From: Proteus terrae
GTDB lineage: Bacteria > Pseudomonadota > Gammaproteobacteria > Enterobacterales > Enterobacteriaceae
Length of the DNA stretch: 64,000 nt
Direction of reading: 5' to 3'
Assembly: GCF_003144325.1 (NCBI RefSeq)
Contig: NZ_PENS01000014.1
Coordinates: 1 to 64,000 of the forward strand
Shown: positions 18,504 to 26,815 of the stretch, piece after piece
Position numbering within the stretch: the first letter of the stretch is position 1
Layout of the letters: the number at the start of each line of letters is the position of its first letter
Made by a program: the position numbers and the translations under genes
The notes under the pieces: generated by a model
Database searches by the model: none
What the model was told of the DNA's origin: nothing
Seen by the model: the letters and a program-made list of their open reading frames with translations, nothing else

Positions 18504-18955
18504 TAATTTACACACTCCTGCCTTACATAATCCTGCAACCCTTTAATTATTTGCTCTGACTGTGCAATTCGCTCTCTGAGTAACCAATAATTTCTGATAG
18601 CGGTGTCAGTAGGTCGGGCGGTGGTTGCATCATCCATGCTGGTGGTGGAATTATTGGAGCTCTTTGGACACTCGGCTTTGATGTACACCCGCTCAGGATT
18701 ACGCTCACTAATATCACGCAAGCGACTAATTTCATTCTTTGCATTAACAAGCTCCTGTGTGTGCCTTGTATCAAGTTGATTTAGTCGCTCTATGCGCTCT
18801 TTATAATCGCTATTAATATTAATTTGCTCTGATAAATTCTTGCCGAGTAATTCATTTTCGCTACTCAGCTTTTTTATTTTTGCATTTGATAAACTTAATG
18901 CCATTAATAGAGCACTTAAAAGTAGGAGAAAAAACCATAGGATATATTTACTCAT
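18503..18955 (-). CDS. Rz: Rz-like inner-membrane spanin
   Basis: 150 residues from the ATG at 18955, overlapping the endolysin stop as ATGA. One N-terminal membrane segment (residues 4-22) is followed by a long coiled coil (KIKKLSSENELLGKN and on) and an Arg/Cys-containing end. It is the i-spanin that spans the periplasm with the Rz1 lipoprotein, whose gene is embedded in it. Confidence 0.85.
   Translation of the reverse strand: MSKYILWFFLLLLSALLMALSLSNAKIKKLSSENELLGKNLSEQININSDYKERIERLNQLDTRHTQELVNAKNEISRLRDISERNPERVYIKAECPKSSNNSTTSMDDATTARPTDTAIRNYWLLRERIAQSEQIIKGLQDYVRQECVN
18547..18744 (-). CDS. Rz1: Rz1-like outer-membrane spanin lipoprotein, nested in Rz
   Basis: Start at ATG 18744 with AGGAG seven bases upstream. 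Signal peptide then lipobox ILSGC, followed by a Pro-rich mature part (APIIPPPAWMMQPPPDL). It lies wholly inside Rz in another frame, the standard Rz/Rz1 design. It fuses outer and inner membranes at the last step of lysis. Confidence 0.88.
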   Translation of the reverse strand: MQRMKLVACVILVSVILSGCTSKPSVQRAPIIPPPAWMMQPPPDLLTPLSEIIGYSESELHSQSK

Positions 18956-19371
18956 AACAACAACCAAGCATCTTCAAAGACTTTATCTGTGTAAGGTTGA
19001 TAGCCCAACTCAACACCTACGATTGCTTTTGCTAAAGAGATAGCAACCGACTTTGATTGAGTATCTATCTTGTCATTAATACCAACACCAATCTCTTTTG
19101 ATGCACGGCTAATATAACCACTCGTGTTGTTCTCAACTGGCGGTGCATACTTATTAATGATTGATGATACTGAGTTCAAACCATATTTACGTTGATAGGT
19201 TTGGGTTAATTTATAAATTGCTCGGATGCCGTATTCTGGTGACTCAAAGACACAGAATCGAGGATTAGGCACTCCTGTTTCAATACCGACCAAACCTTTC
19301 CATTTATTAAGTGGGTTATAATCAATATTACCCGGATTGTTATTACGCTCACCGCGAGCTATCTTTGCCAT
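18952..19371 (-). CDS. Endolysin (P5/muramidase-like)
   Basis: About 139 residues from ATG 19371, AGAGG upstream. RNNNPGNIDYNPLNKWKG is the signature of virion P5-like/lytic transglycosylase-type phage muramidases, with FESPEYGIRAIYKLTQTYQ following. No signal peptide or membrane anchor, so it depends on the holin. Overlaps holin gene upstream and Rz downstream. Confidence 0.82.
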   Translation of the reverse strand: MAKIARGERNNNPGNIDYNPLNKWKGLVGIETGVPNPRFCVFESPEYGIRAIYKLTQTYQRKYGLNSVSSIINKYAPPVENNTSGYISRASKEIGVGINDKIDTQSKSVAISLAKAIVGVELGYQPYTDKVFEDAWLLL

Positions 19372-19648
19372 GTCTGACACCTCTGAATATTTGCATTATG
19401 TTTCCACGACTCAATAAGATGAGTACGCATAGTGATAAATTAATGCCGACTTCAAATGGATCAGCATGAGAATAGTCATCTGTTAATATCCGCAGTGGTA
19501 CCGAACCCAATAAGATAATTAATACCCACGCAATAAATGACGCTCCGAATTTATATTGAGCGCCATTACGACGGTAATTAATTAAGCGGATCACTGCGAG
19601 TAAACAAGAAAAGAAATTGATGTAAATCCAAAATATTGAGATGTTCAT
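19349..19648 (-). CDS. Small three-span membrane protein, holin-type
   Basis: 99 residues with three hydrophobic segments (about 3-22, 34-51, 65-82) and a basic C-terminus. It overlaps the other membrane gene by ATGA and the endolysin by about 20 bases. It is either the holin or the partner/antiholin of the 19645-20034 product. Confidence 0.72.
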   Translation of the reverse strand: MNISIFWIYINFFSCLLAVIRLINYRRNGAQYKFGASFIAWVLIILLGSVPLRILTDDYSHADPFEVGINLSLCVLILLSRGNIMQIFRGVRHGKDSSR

Positions 19649-20034
19649 CTGCCACCTCCTCTGAATTTATCTATCAGATTATTAATAAATTTATTTATTC
19701 CGTCAGTCATTGCACCCGGCTTTGATATTGAGACTAAAACACCCACCAGCCCTGCTGACGAAAACATTGCCCCTACTGATTTATCAACATCACGGCCACC
19801 GGTTATATCGCTAAGAATACCCGACATAAAATCAGCGCCATAAATACCAATAAGGAAAGCAACTGCAAAATAAGTCCAACGCTTTAATAGACGAATATCA
19901 TGAGCAGACAATACAAATATCACCGCCCCTGCGAACGCGCCGATAACAACGCCTGCGTCCATACCTGAATAGAGACCTACAATAGAGACACCCGCTAACG
20001 AGGCGGTTGCTGTGCCTGTTAACGGCTCTTGCAT
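19645..20034 (-). CDS. Holin-like membrane protein
   Basis: 129 residues with three to four membrane segments (about 10-40, 50-67, 85-103) and a Lys/Arg-rich tail (NLIDKFRGGGR). It opens the lysis cassette, where holins normally sit. Which of the two membrane proteins forms the hole is not clear from sequence. Confidence 0.75.
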   Translation of the reverse strand: MQEPLTGTATASLAGVSIVGLYSGMDAGVVIGAFAGAVIFVLSAHDIRLLKRWTYFAVAFLIGIYGADFMSGILSDITGGRDVDKSVGAMFSSAGLVGVLVSISKPGAMTDGINKFINNLIDKFRGGGR

Positions 20035-20393
20035 ATATGTAGTCCTGATTAGTTAATAGGAGCCGACTCACAGCCCTTGCGTGAACGTGAGGTGTTGTGA
20101 TTGATTCTGTGGTCGGCATATACGAAAAAAGACCGCTTACTCGATCTTCAAAATAGGTTGTTCGGAATAACCGAATATGTGAACCATCCGGAAATTCCGG
20201 AGAGTTAGAATAGCATTACCGGAATTCTGACATGGAAAAATATCAATATGTTAGATAAAGAAACGCACATAAATCCTCCCGAAAAACGGACTCACTGAAA
20301 GAATCCCTCTCACGTGGCGTTTTTGAGAATTTATTTATACCTTTTTCTGGTTTTAATTGGTTAACACGATAAATTAATCAATTACGCCCTTAG
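20035..20393 (-). other. Gene-free stretch between secreted protein and holin
   Basis: 359 bases with no supported gene. It holds the terminator at 20124-20148, several short CCGGAA/TTCCGG repeats around 20190-20230, and a second hairpin-like stretch at 20278-20327. It separates the toxin-like pair from the lysis genes. Confidence 0.6.
20124..20148 (-). terminator. Terminator between secreted-protein genes and lysis cassette
   Basis: Minus-strand stem AAGATCG / CGGTCTT (one G-U pair), 6-nt loop, then TTTTTTCG. Together with the Q-dependent terminator at 21771-21793 it brackets the two secreted-protein genes. Confidence 0.65.
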
Positions 20394-21254
20394 TTACTGC
20401 AAAATTATCGTTATGACAGCGGCTTGTTCTGTCGGTGCCATATCACTGCAGATACCAATATCACTGGTTTGTACGACCTCATCTGGCTCAATGAAAATGG
20501 ATCGAGATCCGGTGTTAAGCTTGTATTCACCATGAACCAAAACCCAGTTTTCTTTTTTTAATGGGTACATGGATTTTTGGGCGGCTATTTTGTTCAAATT
20601 GACATTGATCGCATTCAATAATGTATTGTCATTGCCACCGCCGTTAATGTAGCTTTCCATATCTCGATTTATACGACTCAGAATATCAAATCTTTCAGCG
20701 CCCACAACAACGTAGGCGTTAGATTCAAAACCTTCACCAGGATCGTCAGAGCGCGTACGTGGCCCAATAAAAATATTCCCCGGAAGCCAGGTATAAAAAT
20801 CTTGAAATGAGTCAAATGATTCCGGACGTACTTGTCCTCCTGTTCTTGCCAGCCCCAAAGCTTGTGCTTGGGCTAAATTTCCAGTGTTAAGTAAATCATT
20901 TTGCAAAGACTGACAGTTCACACCATTACTATTAGCATAGAAGCGCACGTTATTCGCATACGTGTTTAAAAAACCACTTAGATTTCTCAATCGGTTATTC
21001 TGTGATACGAGGTTATAAAAGGCAATTAACCGGTTCATTGGAATAATATGGTGTCTTGACATTTGAACCGTATAGTCTGGGCCGCTGCCACTTTGTGTTA
21101 GTGCTGTATTGTAATTAGGAAGAGCCGGATAGGGTGTATCAGTTCTTCCATCAATATTGAGATTAAATTGCCCGGCAAAGAACTCACCCGGCTGCGCCAT
21201 GCATGTTCCGGAAAATAAGAACACCACCATACATATAATTAACTTTATATTCAT
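20394..21254 (-). CDS. Secreted protein with HNH-like motif; possible toxin A component
   Basis: 286 residues. A clear signal peptide ends at about residue 20 (TCMA/QPG). The mature part has RHHIIP at 67-72, followed later by GNIFIGP at 159-165 and RSDDPGE at 168-174, a spacing that suggests a His-Asn metal nuclease of the HNH type. It has two cysteines (about 114 and 269), which could form a disulfide. It lies after the late promoter and before lysis, the site of stx in Stx phages, and follows a smaller secreted protein. I do not recognise a named family; nuclease activity is an inference. Confidence 0.6.
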   Translation of the reverse strand: MNIKLIICMVVFLFSGTCMAQPGEFFAGQFNLNIDGRTDTPYPALPNYNTALTQSGSGPDYTVQMSRHHIIPMNRLIAFYNLVSQNNRLRNLSGFLNTYANNVRFYANSNGVNCQSLQNDLLNTGNLAQAQALGLARTGGQVRPESFDSFQDFYTWLPGNIFIGPRTRSDDPGEGFESNAYVVVGAERFDILSRINRDMESYINGGGNDNTLLNAINVNLNKIAAQKSMYPLKKENWVLVHGEYKLNTGSRSIFIEPDEVVQTSDIGICSDMAPTEQAAVITIILQ

Positions 21255-21301
21255 ATAATCACCTGTAGTTTAAAATTAATGCTAAAAAAACAATCCATAC
21301 C

Positions 21302-21353
21302 TATCTCATCAATTGTTATCACTGGCCTTTGATTTCAGCCAGTGATTGAGATA
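21302..21353 (-). promoter_or_regulatory. Strong hairpin between the two secreted-protein genes
   Basis: Inner 9-bp perfect stem ATCACTGGC (21318-21326) with GCCAGTGAT (21338-21346), and an outer 7-bp arm TATCTCA (21302-21308) with TGAGATA (21347-21353). There is no T-run on the minus strand, so it is more likely an attenuator or RNA-processing/stability element than a terminator. Confidence 0.65.
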
Positions 21354-21363
21354 AAAATTACTG

Positions 21364-21669
21364 TTAATTAGTGTTGGAAGCTACAACCGTTGTGATTATA
21401 CTGCAACCATTTATGCCTACATCTACAGGGGTCTGGAGTAAATAGGCCATATAAAGCAGTTTATTTACATTGTCATCAGCTGACACTATCCAACTGTCGC
21501 CACACCCAGAGTTAGAGAATTGGTATAAATACTTTGATTCATTTCCGGAGTCAGCTAAATAATCGGCTTTAATTTGTGTTATTGTTTGGTTGAATGCAGT
21601 AGGTTCCGCAGCAAACGCCGAGGCAGTAAAAATTGAAGATAGTAATAACGCTGATAATATTTTTTTCAT
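21364..21669 (-). CDS. Small secreted protein; possible toxin B component
   Basis: 101 residues. A clear signal peptide ends at AFA (residues 18-20), leaving about 81 residues with two cysteines at 56 and 89. The order of Trp-strand (DSWIVSA), helix (NVNKLLYMAYLLQT), strand and GC-strand (VDVGINGCSI) resembles the small OB-fold B subunits of bacterial AB5 toxins. It is the first gene after the late promoter and terminator, directly upstream of a larger secreted protein. The likeness is by eye only and no receptor is known. Confidence 0.55.
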   Translation of the reverse strand: MKKILSALLLSSIFTASAFAAEPTAFNQTITQIKADYLADSGNESKYLYQFSNSGCGDSWIVSADDNVNKLLYMAYLLQTPVDVGINGCSIITTVVASNTN

Positions 21670-21770
21670 GTGACTTCTCGCTGTTAATGGATAAAAAAAT
21701 ACTTAATGAAACCATCAGAATGTTCATAGACCCATGAGCATTCTGATAGTTCCTGGTGAATTTTAGACAT

Positions 21771-21793
21771 AAAAAAACCCCGCCGAAGCGAGG
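21771..21793 (-). terminator. Late terminator tR'-like, downstream of Q
   Basis: Minus-strand stem CCTCGC / GCGGGG with a TTCG loop followed by seven T. It lies about 45-65 bases after the predicted late start, so late transcription should stop here until Q acts. Confidence 0.8.
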
Positions 21794-21842
21794 TCTTGAT
21801 AAAATTTAGTGTGGTAAGTAATAAATCGCCCACTATTTAAAG

Positions 21843-21871
21843 ATGATAAGGCAATCTTATTCAAAAAGCAA
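21843..21871 (-). promoter_or_regulatory. Predicted late promoter (pR'-like)
   Basis: Minus strand: TTGCTT (21866-21871), a 17-base spacer, TATCAT (21843-21848). It sits just after the Q stop codon and before a strong terminator, as lambda pR' does. The promoter would drive the toxin-like pair, lysis and structural genes after Q action. Confidence 0.6.
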
Positions 21872-21892
21872 GCCTACTGTTTGTATAACCAG

Positions 21893-22675
21893 CTATTTTG
21901 TAATTTTATTAAATACTACCTCAGCACTATTTTCTTCAATAAAACACTTACTAATTAACTTCTCATAAAACGGCTTCCAGTTACGTGACCATGTAGGTTG
22001 TGTTAGCTCAGGCACTATATGTTTTATCGCTTGATATGCGACTGAAGAAGGCATTCTCTTATAACCACGCCCAGAACAACGGGGGCAATCTTTAAACGCA
22101 GGAATACCACCCTGTAATTCCGTTTGTTCTTCATCTAATACTTTACCTCGACCTTTACAACGACAGCGGTAATTTAATTTCCCCTTTCCATTGCACGTTT
22201 TGCACAGCTCACCGACATTTTCTTTTTCAGTCCAAGGTTCAATGACGACAGTTCCATCAATGCTTGCTTTCCCTTGGTACTTAACGACATCCTTGCAACT
22301 GTAAATTAGTCCTTTGCCTCCACACGCAGAACACTCACACACAGAACCCGCTGAACGAGCGTAATCTTCAAACGCCATCTTAGCGAGGATCACTAAACAG
22401 TAACCCAACTTATTTCCCGCCGATTTCGCCACCAGCTTGGGTGTTACTCTAAGTGCGTATTGCGTTAACTGCTCTACGGTGCTGAACTTGTCCTCTTCAC
22501 TCACGTCATTCTTAGCAAAAAACGCAGACATGCCAAACTTAGCACGTTGTTCTGTCATACCTAGTGCCCCAGCGCTATCCATCCCTTTTAGTCTGTCAGG
22601 TGAAGTAGAGCATGAGCTGTCACTGAATGTGGGTGACTTTGGATAAAATTGTTTTAATGCTGACTCTAATTTCAT
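21893..22675 (-). CDS. Q: Late antitermination protein Q, zinc-finger type
   Basis: 260 residues. Two CxxCxGxG clusters (CSACGGKG, CKTCNGKG), then CRCKGRGK and CPRCSGRGY, as in the DnaJ-like zinc fingers of the phage 82/933W-type Q family. The C-terminal helix-turn-helix-like part (SVAYQAIKHIVPELTQPTW) is also typical. It loads on polymerase at the late promoter just downstream and allows read-through. It is coupled to the primase gene by ATGA overlap. Confidence 0.88.
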   Translation of the reverse strand: MKLESALKQFYPKSPTFSDSSCSTSPDRLKGMDSAGALGMTEQRAKFGMSAFFAKNDVSEEDKFSTVEQLTQYALRVTPKLVAKSAGNKLGYCLVILAKMAFEDYARSAGSVCECSACGGKGLIYSCKDVVKYQGKASIDGTVVIEPWTEKENVGELCKTCNGKGKLNYRCRCKGRGKVLDEEQTELQGGIPAFKDCPRCSGRGYKRMPSSVAYQAIKHIVPELTQPTWSRNWKPFYEKLISKCFIEENSAEVVFNKITK

Positions 22676-23649
22676 TACGCCACTTCCTTATGTTGTCTTG
22701 AAAATACTAACTCTCTTACTTCACAGGCTTCTGTTAGCATGTCATTAAAGTCACCTATATCGGGCCATCTCACACTGACCGTCTCTACATCATTATTAGA
22801 AAGTAGATTTTTATGTGCACATTCCATCGCGGCTGCATGACCTGCCGCACTCCAATCCATATCTGTAAAGATAACAAGATGGGTAACACCTTTTGGTGCT
22901 TTGAATTTTTTCATGAAGTTAGTATTGATGACCGACCAAGTATTCACACCATAGAGTTGCTTACAAGAAAGTGCTGTCTCGATACCTTCAGCGATGCCAA
23001 GTGTGGTATCCACTGGAAACATTCTTATCGCGACAGATTCCGCAGACTTTAAATAGTTAACATCCTGCACTGCTGTCATTTTCTTCACGATATCAAGCGG
23101 TGCTTTTTTATTCCCTTGTAAATACGTTCTATGCAAGTAACAAAGCTGTCCTTTTGCATCAGTAGCTAGTGACCAAATAGCTTGAAATTTGTCAGAACTA
23201 TTACGAACAGGTTGATGTTCACAATAACGGACGTTATCAAGTGGTAACTCAAAAACACCTCGATTCTGCAAATACTGCATGGCAGGTGTATTTTTCAGTA
23301 TGGGTAATTTTGAATAACAGGCGGTGATACGCTGAAATAAATTCCCTTTTGGTTTCTCTTTTGTTGTTGGTATTTCTTTTTCTCGGTGATTGCCAATCAA
23401 TACATCAATTTCATCTGCTAATGTTTTAAAGTCTTTACCTTGTGTTCTTTCCAGTAATTGAAAGCCATTTCCCGAACCACACGTACAAATGTAAGTTCCT
23501 CGCCCGTCTTTATCGTCAATACGAAACTTTCCTTTTTGCCCGCAGATAGGGCACTTTCCTTTAAAGTGCTTACGCCCCGTTATAGGAGGTAATCCATAAT
23601 GTGCAAATATTTTTGCCCATAGCCCTTTTACGGCATCAATTGTATTCAC
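22675..23649 (-). CDS. Phage primase, zinc-binding plus Toprim
   Basis: 324 residues. N-terminal zinc module KGKCPICGQKGKFRIDDKDG, C-TCGSG, then a Toprim domain with LGIAEGIETALSC and VIFTDMDWSAAGHAAA. It makes RNA primers for phage replication. It overlaps the helicase gene upstream and Q downstream. Confidence 0.88.
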   Translation of the reverse strand: MNTIDAVKGLWAKIFAHYGLPPITGRKHFKGKCPICGQKGKFRIDDKDGRGTYICTCGSGNGFQLLERTQGKDFKTLADEIDVLIGNHREKEIPTTKEKPKGNLFQRITACYSKLPILKNTPAMQYLQNRGVFELPLDNVRYCEHQPVRNSSDKFQAIWSLATDAKGQLCYLHRTYLQGNKKAPLDIVKKMTAVQDVNYLKSAESVAIRMFPVDTTLGIAEGIETALSCKQLYGVNTWSVINTNFMKKFKAPKGVTHLVIFTDMDWSAAGHAAAMECAHKNLLSNNDVETVSVRWPDIGDFNDMLTEACEVRELVFSRQHKEVA

Positions 23650-25223
23650 AGTAAACCTCCTTGCTGTGGCTGGTGGCTAATTTGAGTACGTAAATTTTGA
23701 ATATTGACTTGTGCCTTCTTGCGAGACTTAGCAAAGGCGATTTGTTTGTATTTAATAAAGTTGCTCACTTCAGGCGTGATTTCTTGTGGTGTGTTATGAA
23801 AACCTTGTGGCCATACACCAAATTTATCTTTGAAAGTATTAGAAACCCAACCATCGCTGATCGGCTTACCCTGTGTCGCACGTTGATTCTGGTAGTATTT
23901 CAATTGGGACCACCAGCTTTGCTTGTCTTCTCGGGTGTAAATGCGCTCTTTTTTATTCAGTTTTTTGATGTTTCGGCTAGTATCAACATCGATATCTTCA
24001 CCAACTAAAGGTTTAAACCCACATTTAGGGCAAACATAAACACCCGCAGGCTTCATGTAGTGGCAAGAAGAACATTCTTTGGGTTTCTTCTCTCGTTTTT
24101 CTTGCTCTCGGATAGATGAAGATTCACTCATACCATCATTTTTAGTAGGCAGTTCGTCATATTCAATATCATCGGGATAACCTAAACGGTGAACAGAACC
24201 AGAGTGATCGAAAATAAGGCAAGTCTCTTTTCCTGGTGCGGTACGTAATCCCCTTCCAATCGCCTGACACCAGCGAATTTCTGATTTAGTTGGGCGAGCG
24301 TAAATAATGCAACGAACATCGCTATCAAAACCGGCAATCAATGTTCCAACACTTACAAGTACCTTCGTCGCACCTTGTTCAAACCGATGGATAATAATTT
24401 GACGCTCATCATGTGGCGTATCTGCAGTGATCACCTCGGCATTCACACCTGCACGATTAAATTCGACAGTGACAAAATTGGCATGACTGACTGTGACACA
24501 AAAGCAAATCGTAGGGAGATTTCGCCCATTCACAAGCCAGTTATCAACAATATCCCCCACCAAATCAGCACCACTCATAATTTCAGCAATCTCAGCTTCT
24601 TTGTAATCACTACCGAACTCAGCGTTGCTGGACGATTTTACTTTTGATAAATCGGGTTTAGTCGGCGCATAGAACTCGTATGAGCTTAAATCACCACGTT
24701 TAATTAATTCTTTCATTGTGGTGGGTTTGATCAATGTTTCGTAGTAATGACCAAGGAATGGCGCAAAAGGCGTACCAGATAAGCCTATTACCTTGAATTC
24801 GCTTTCTCTGATCACTTCTAATATTTTCTTACGGCGTAAATGTGCTTCATCGATTATTAATAAATCGATGTTGTCTGGAAATTCTCTACGGATAATTGTG
24901 TCTGCTGATGCGATTTGAATTAAACGAGTTGGATCATAATTAGGATGATCACGCCATACATAACCAATCTCTTCTGCTGGCAAACCATACTCAATAAAGC
25001 GACTGGCTGTTTGATCAATCAAAATGGTGTAAGGAACAAGAAACATTACTCTCATTTCATGCTGAACATGTCCATCAGTAATAAACGCCGCTAACGCCGT
25101 TTTTCCGCTTCCTGTTGGGCTATAAATCATGAATGTTCTATTTTGCTTCCATGCCTGACGTAACATCGTCAATCCGCGTTCCTGTGCAAAATTTGGTGTG
25201 ATTGTTAACATCGGTTTCCTCAT
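23646..25223 (-). CDS. Phage DEAD/DEAH-type replicative helicase
   Basis: 525 residues. Walker A SPTGSGKTALAA near residue 35-46, DEAH (LLIIDEAHLRRK) near 122-133, SGTP, and motif VI WCQAIGRGLR. A C-terminal zinc module (CSSCHYMKPAGVYVCPKCGF) follows. It is paired with the primase, so it is likely the origin-unwinding or replication restart helicase. Confidence 0.88.
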   Translation of the reverse strand: MRKPMLTITPNFAQERGLTMLRQAWKQNRTFMIYSPTGSGKTALAAFITDGHVQHEMRVMFLVPYTILIDQTASRFIEYGLPAEEIGYVWRDHPNYDPTRLIQIASADTIIRREFPDNIDLLIIDEAHLRRKKILEVIRESEFKVIGLSGTPFAPFLGHYYETLIKPTTMKELIKRGDLSSYEFYAPTKPDLSKVKSSSNAEFGSDYKEAEIAEIMSGADLVGDIVDNWLVNGRNLPTICFCVTVSHANFVTVEFNRAGVNAEVITADTPHDERQIIIHRFEQGATKVLVSVGTLIAGFDSDVRCIIYARPTKSEIRWCQAIGRGLRTAPGKETCLIFDHSGSVHRLGYPDDIEYDELPTKNDGMSESSSIREQEKREKKPKECSSCHYMKPAGVYVCPKCGFKPLVGEDIDVDTSRNIKKLNKKERIYTREDKQSWWSQLKYYQNQRATQGKPISDGWVSNTFKDKFGVWPQGFHNTPQEITPEVSNFIKYKQIAFAKSRKKAQVNIQNLRTQISHQPQQGGLL

Positions 25224-25471
25224 CTGAAAATTAGCACTGCCAAAGGAAGGGATTTATTTTTATTTCTTTGGACGTCTAAACGGCTGTTGGCTTTTTAACT
25301 CCTATAGAGATCTATATTTAAGATCTACTCACTCCCTTGGCTGTGCCTTCCCTAACACCCCTTTCAAAGATCACCCCCCTTTCCCCCCTAGAAAGTTTTC
25401 CCCTCTTCCCCAGAAAACAATCTAGACGGCTAAACGTCTTAACTTCCAATGCCTCCTAAATTTAATTACTG

Positions 25472-25741
25472 CTAAATCGATAACGGCTTTGCTGTGTACC
25501 CTTGCATTGCTCTCTGATAACGCTTTATGAATTCTCTCAATCTGACGTTAGCCTCATGACGAGCTTTGTTGTCTTTACGGTAGGGAACTTGTTCTCGTTC
25601 CCATTCCGTTTGATACACTTCTGAATATTTAACTAATGCCTTTTGCCTCATACTTGGGCTTAACTTCGTAAGTTGTTCCTGAATCCACTTAGCATCATCA
25701 GGGAAGTAATGCTCAGGCATCGGCATGTTGATTTGGTGCAT
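25472..25741 (-). CDS. Small early protein between Cro-like gene and helicase
   Basis: 89 residues, charged and helical (SMRQKALVKYSEVYQTEWEREQ). It overlaps the Cro-like gene by about 29 bases and sits where lambda O lies. A role in replication is possible from position only. Confidence 0.6.
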   Translation of the reverse strand: MHQINMPMPEHYFPDDAKWIQEQLTKLSPSMRQKALVKYSEVYQTEWEREQVPYRKDNKARHEANVRLREFIKRYQRAMQGYTAKPLSI

Positions 25742-25946
25742 GAGAGTTATCCATCGAGTAAATGTCAGGTCTTAAATCACTTTTCCGAATTTGGCCTTTT
25801 GAATTTATTTCAATAAGTTTGCACATCTTGTACCCAGGTTTTTTATGTCCAGAAAAAACCAATCTCAAATAACCGACTGACGATTCACACTTGGAAGCGA
25901 AGTTTAGTTTTTCTTCATTTGATAATTTTTTCCAAAAGTCGTACAT
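25713..25946 (-). CDS. Cro-like repressor
   Basis: About 77 residues from the ATG at 25946. AGGAGG at 25956-25961 is well placed for this start, which is better than a GTG start at 25976. FASKCESSVGYLRLVFSGHKKP looks like the recognition helix region of YdaS/Cro-type proteins. First gene of the rightward early operon (minus strand), divergent from the CI gene, with an operator over its own ribosome site. Confidence 0.75.
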   Translation of the reverse strand: MYDFWKKLSNEEKLNFASKCESSVGYLRLVFSGHKKPGYKMCKLIEINSKGQIRKSDLRPDIYSMDNSHAPNQHADA

Positions 25947-25951
25947 TAATT

Positions 25952-26018
25952 TGTACCTCCTAGGTACATTATGCACATTAAAAATGTACCTGCAAGAAAC
26001 TTGTAACTTGAAGGTACA
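25952..26018. promoter_or_regulatory. Phage immunity region: early promoter and three operators
   Basis: Operators of form TGTACC-N5-GGTACA lie at 25952-25968 (perfect inverted arms) and 26002-26018 (one mismatch), with a weaker copy at 25985-26001. The minus-strand early promoter reads TTGCAG (25990-25995), 16 bases, CATAAT (25968-25973). CI binding would block it. The predicted start is about 25961, so the leader is only about 15 bases. The CI message may be leaderless, as TAAGAT at 26019-26024 puts the start near the ATG at 26031. Confidence 0.7.
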
Positions 26019-26030
26019 TAAGATTAAATC

Positions 26031-26702
26031 ATGAACATGAAAACTATCGATCAGATCAGGGCAGAGAATGCCAGAAAACTAAGGGACTCCGTGGGTGGAA
26101 ATGCAGCGTTTGCAACGCACATTGATCGCGAGCCAACTCAAGTCAGTCGTTTAATTGGAATAAACCCAACTAAAAAAATTGGCAACATAATGGCTCGCCA
26201 TATTGAAAAGTGTTTTGGTTTACCTAAAGCCTGGTTAGATCAGGAGCATGGAGATAACAAAACCAACCCACCGGAAATAAAGTCCCCTGTAAAAGAATCT
26301 AAAATCAGATTAGTCCCTTTACTAACATGGGTGCAGGCTGGAGCTTGGACTGAATGTGAACCAATTGATATCGATGAGGATTTTATAAAGAAATATCCGT
26401 GCCCCGTACCATGTAGCGAAAGGACATTTGCCCTAAGCGTTGTAGGTGAATCTATGTACCCAGAATACATGCCTGGTGAAATTATTTTTGTTGATCCAGA
26501 GGTTCCCGCACTTACTGGCGATGACGTTGTAGCAATGCTTGTAGATACAGGACAAACAACATTTAAGCGTCTTATTGATGATGGGTATTCAAAGATGCTA
26601 AAGGCACTTAACCCAAACTGGCCAAATCAATACATTCCTATCAATGGGAACTGTAATTTAATGGGTACCGTCATTTTCTCTGGACGAGCAAGGAAAAAAT
26701 AA
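26031..26702 (+). CDS. cI: CI-type repressor, LexA-like self-cleaving
   Basis: 223 residues. N-terminal helix-turn-helix with NAAFATHIDREPTQVSRLIG, then the LexA/S24 domain: cleavage site A103-G104 (VQAGAW), catalytic Ser141 in VVGESMYPEYMPGE and Lys179 in QTTFKRL. RecA-stimulated self-cleavage during SOS would induce the prophage. It is divergent from the Cro-like gene and followed by a terminator. Confidence 0.93.
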   Translation: MNMKTIDQIRAENARKLRDSVGGNAAFATHIDREPTQVSRLIGINPTKKIGNIMARHIEKCFGLPKAWLDQEHGDNKTNPPEIKSPVKESKIRLVPLLTWVQAGAWTECEPIDIDEDFIKKYPCPVPCSERTFALSVVGESMYPEYMPGEIIFVDPEVPALTGDDVVAMLVDTGQTTFKRLIDDGYSKMLKALNPNWPNQYIPINGNCNLMGTVIFSGRARKK

Positions 26703-26723
26703 ACTTTTAAATATCATTTAATT

Positions 26724-26753
26724 AACCCTTTTTTTAATAAAAGGGTTTTTTTA
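26724..26753 (+). terminator. Terminator after cI
   Basis: Stem AACCCTTTT / AAAAGGGTT followed by a T-run, just past the CI stop. It separates CI from the left early operon, which has its own promoter next to it. Confidence 0.8.
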
Positions 26754-26756
26754 TAC

Positions 26757-26784
26757 TTGACTATGTACCTAAATGGTACATAAT
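26757..26784 (+). promoter_or_regulatory. Left early promoter with operator in the spacer (pL-like)
   Basis: TTGACT (26757-26762), 16-base spacer, CATAAT (26779-26784). The spacer holds the operator TGTACCTAAATGGTACA (26764-26780), which shares sequence and 17-base size with the operators in front of the Cro-like gene. A further half-site (GGTACAT) is at 26806-26812. CI would thus shut off the operon from 26816 to int. Confidence 0.75.
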
Positions 26785-26815
26785 AAAAATCAAATTAACC
26801 AACCGGGTACATAAA

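Noticed and set aside
19898-20119. 73-codon minus-strand frame across the start of the holin-like gene
   Set aside because: Arg-rich composition and overlap with the well-supported holin-like frame indicate a shadow.
20394-21669. Direct assignment as Shiga, subtilase or typhoid toxin
   Set aside because: Neither protein shows the catalytic motifs of those A subunits, so only a general AB-like reading is kept.
25713-25976. Longer GTG start of the Cro-like gene
   Set aside because: It would start within the predicted promoter, before the predicted transcript start, and lacks a ribosome site, while the ATG at 25946 has AGGAGG.
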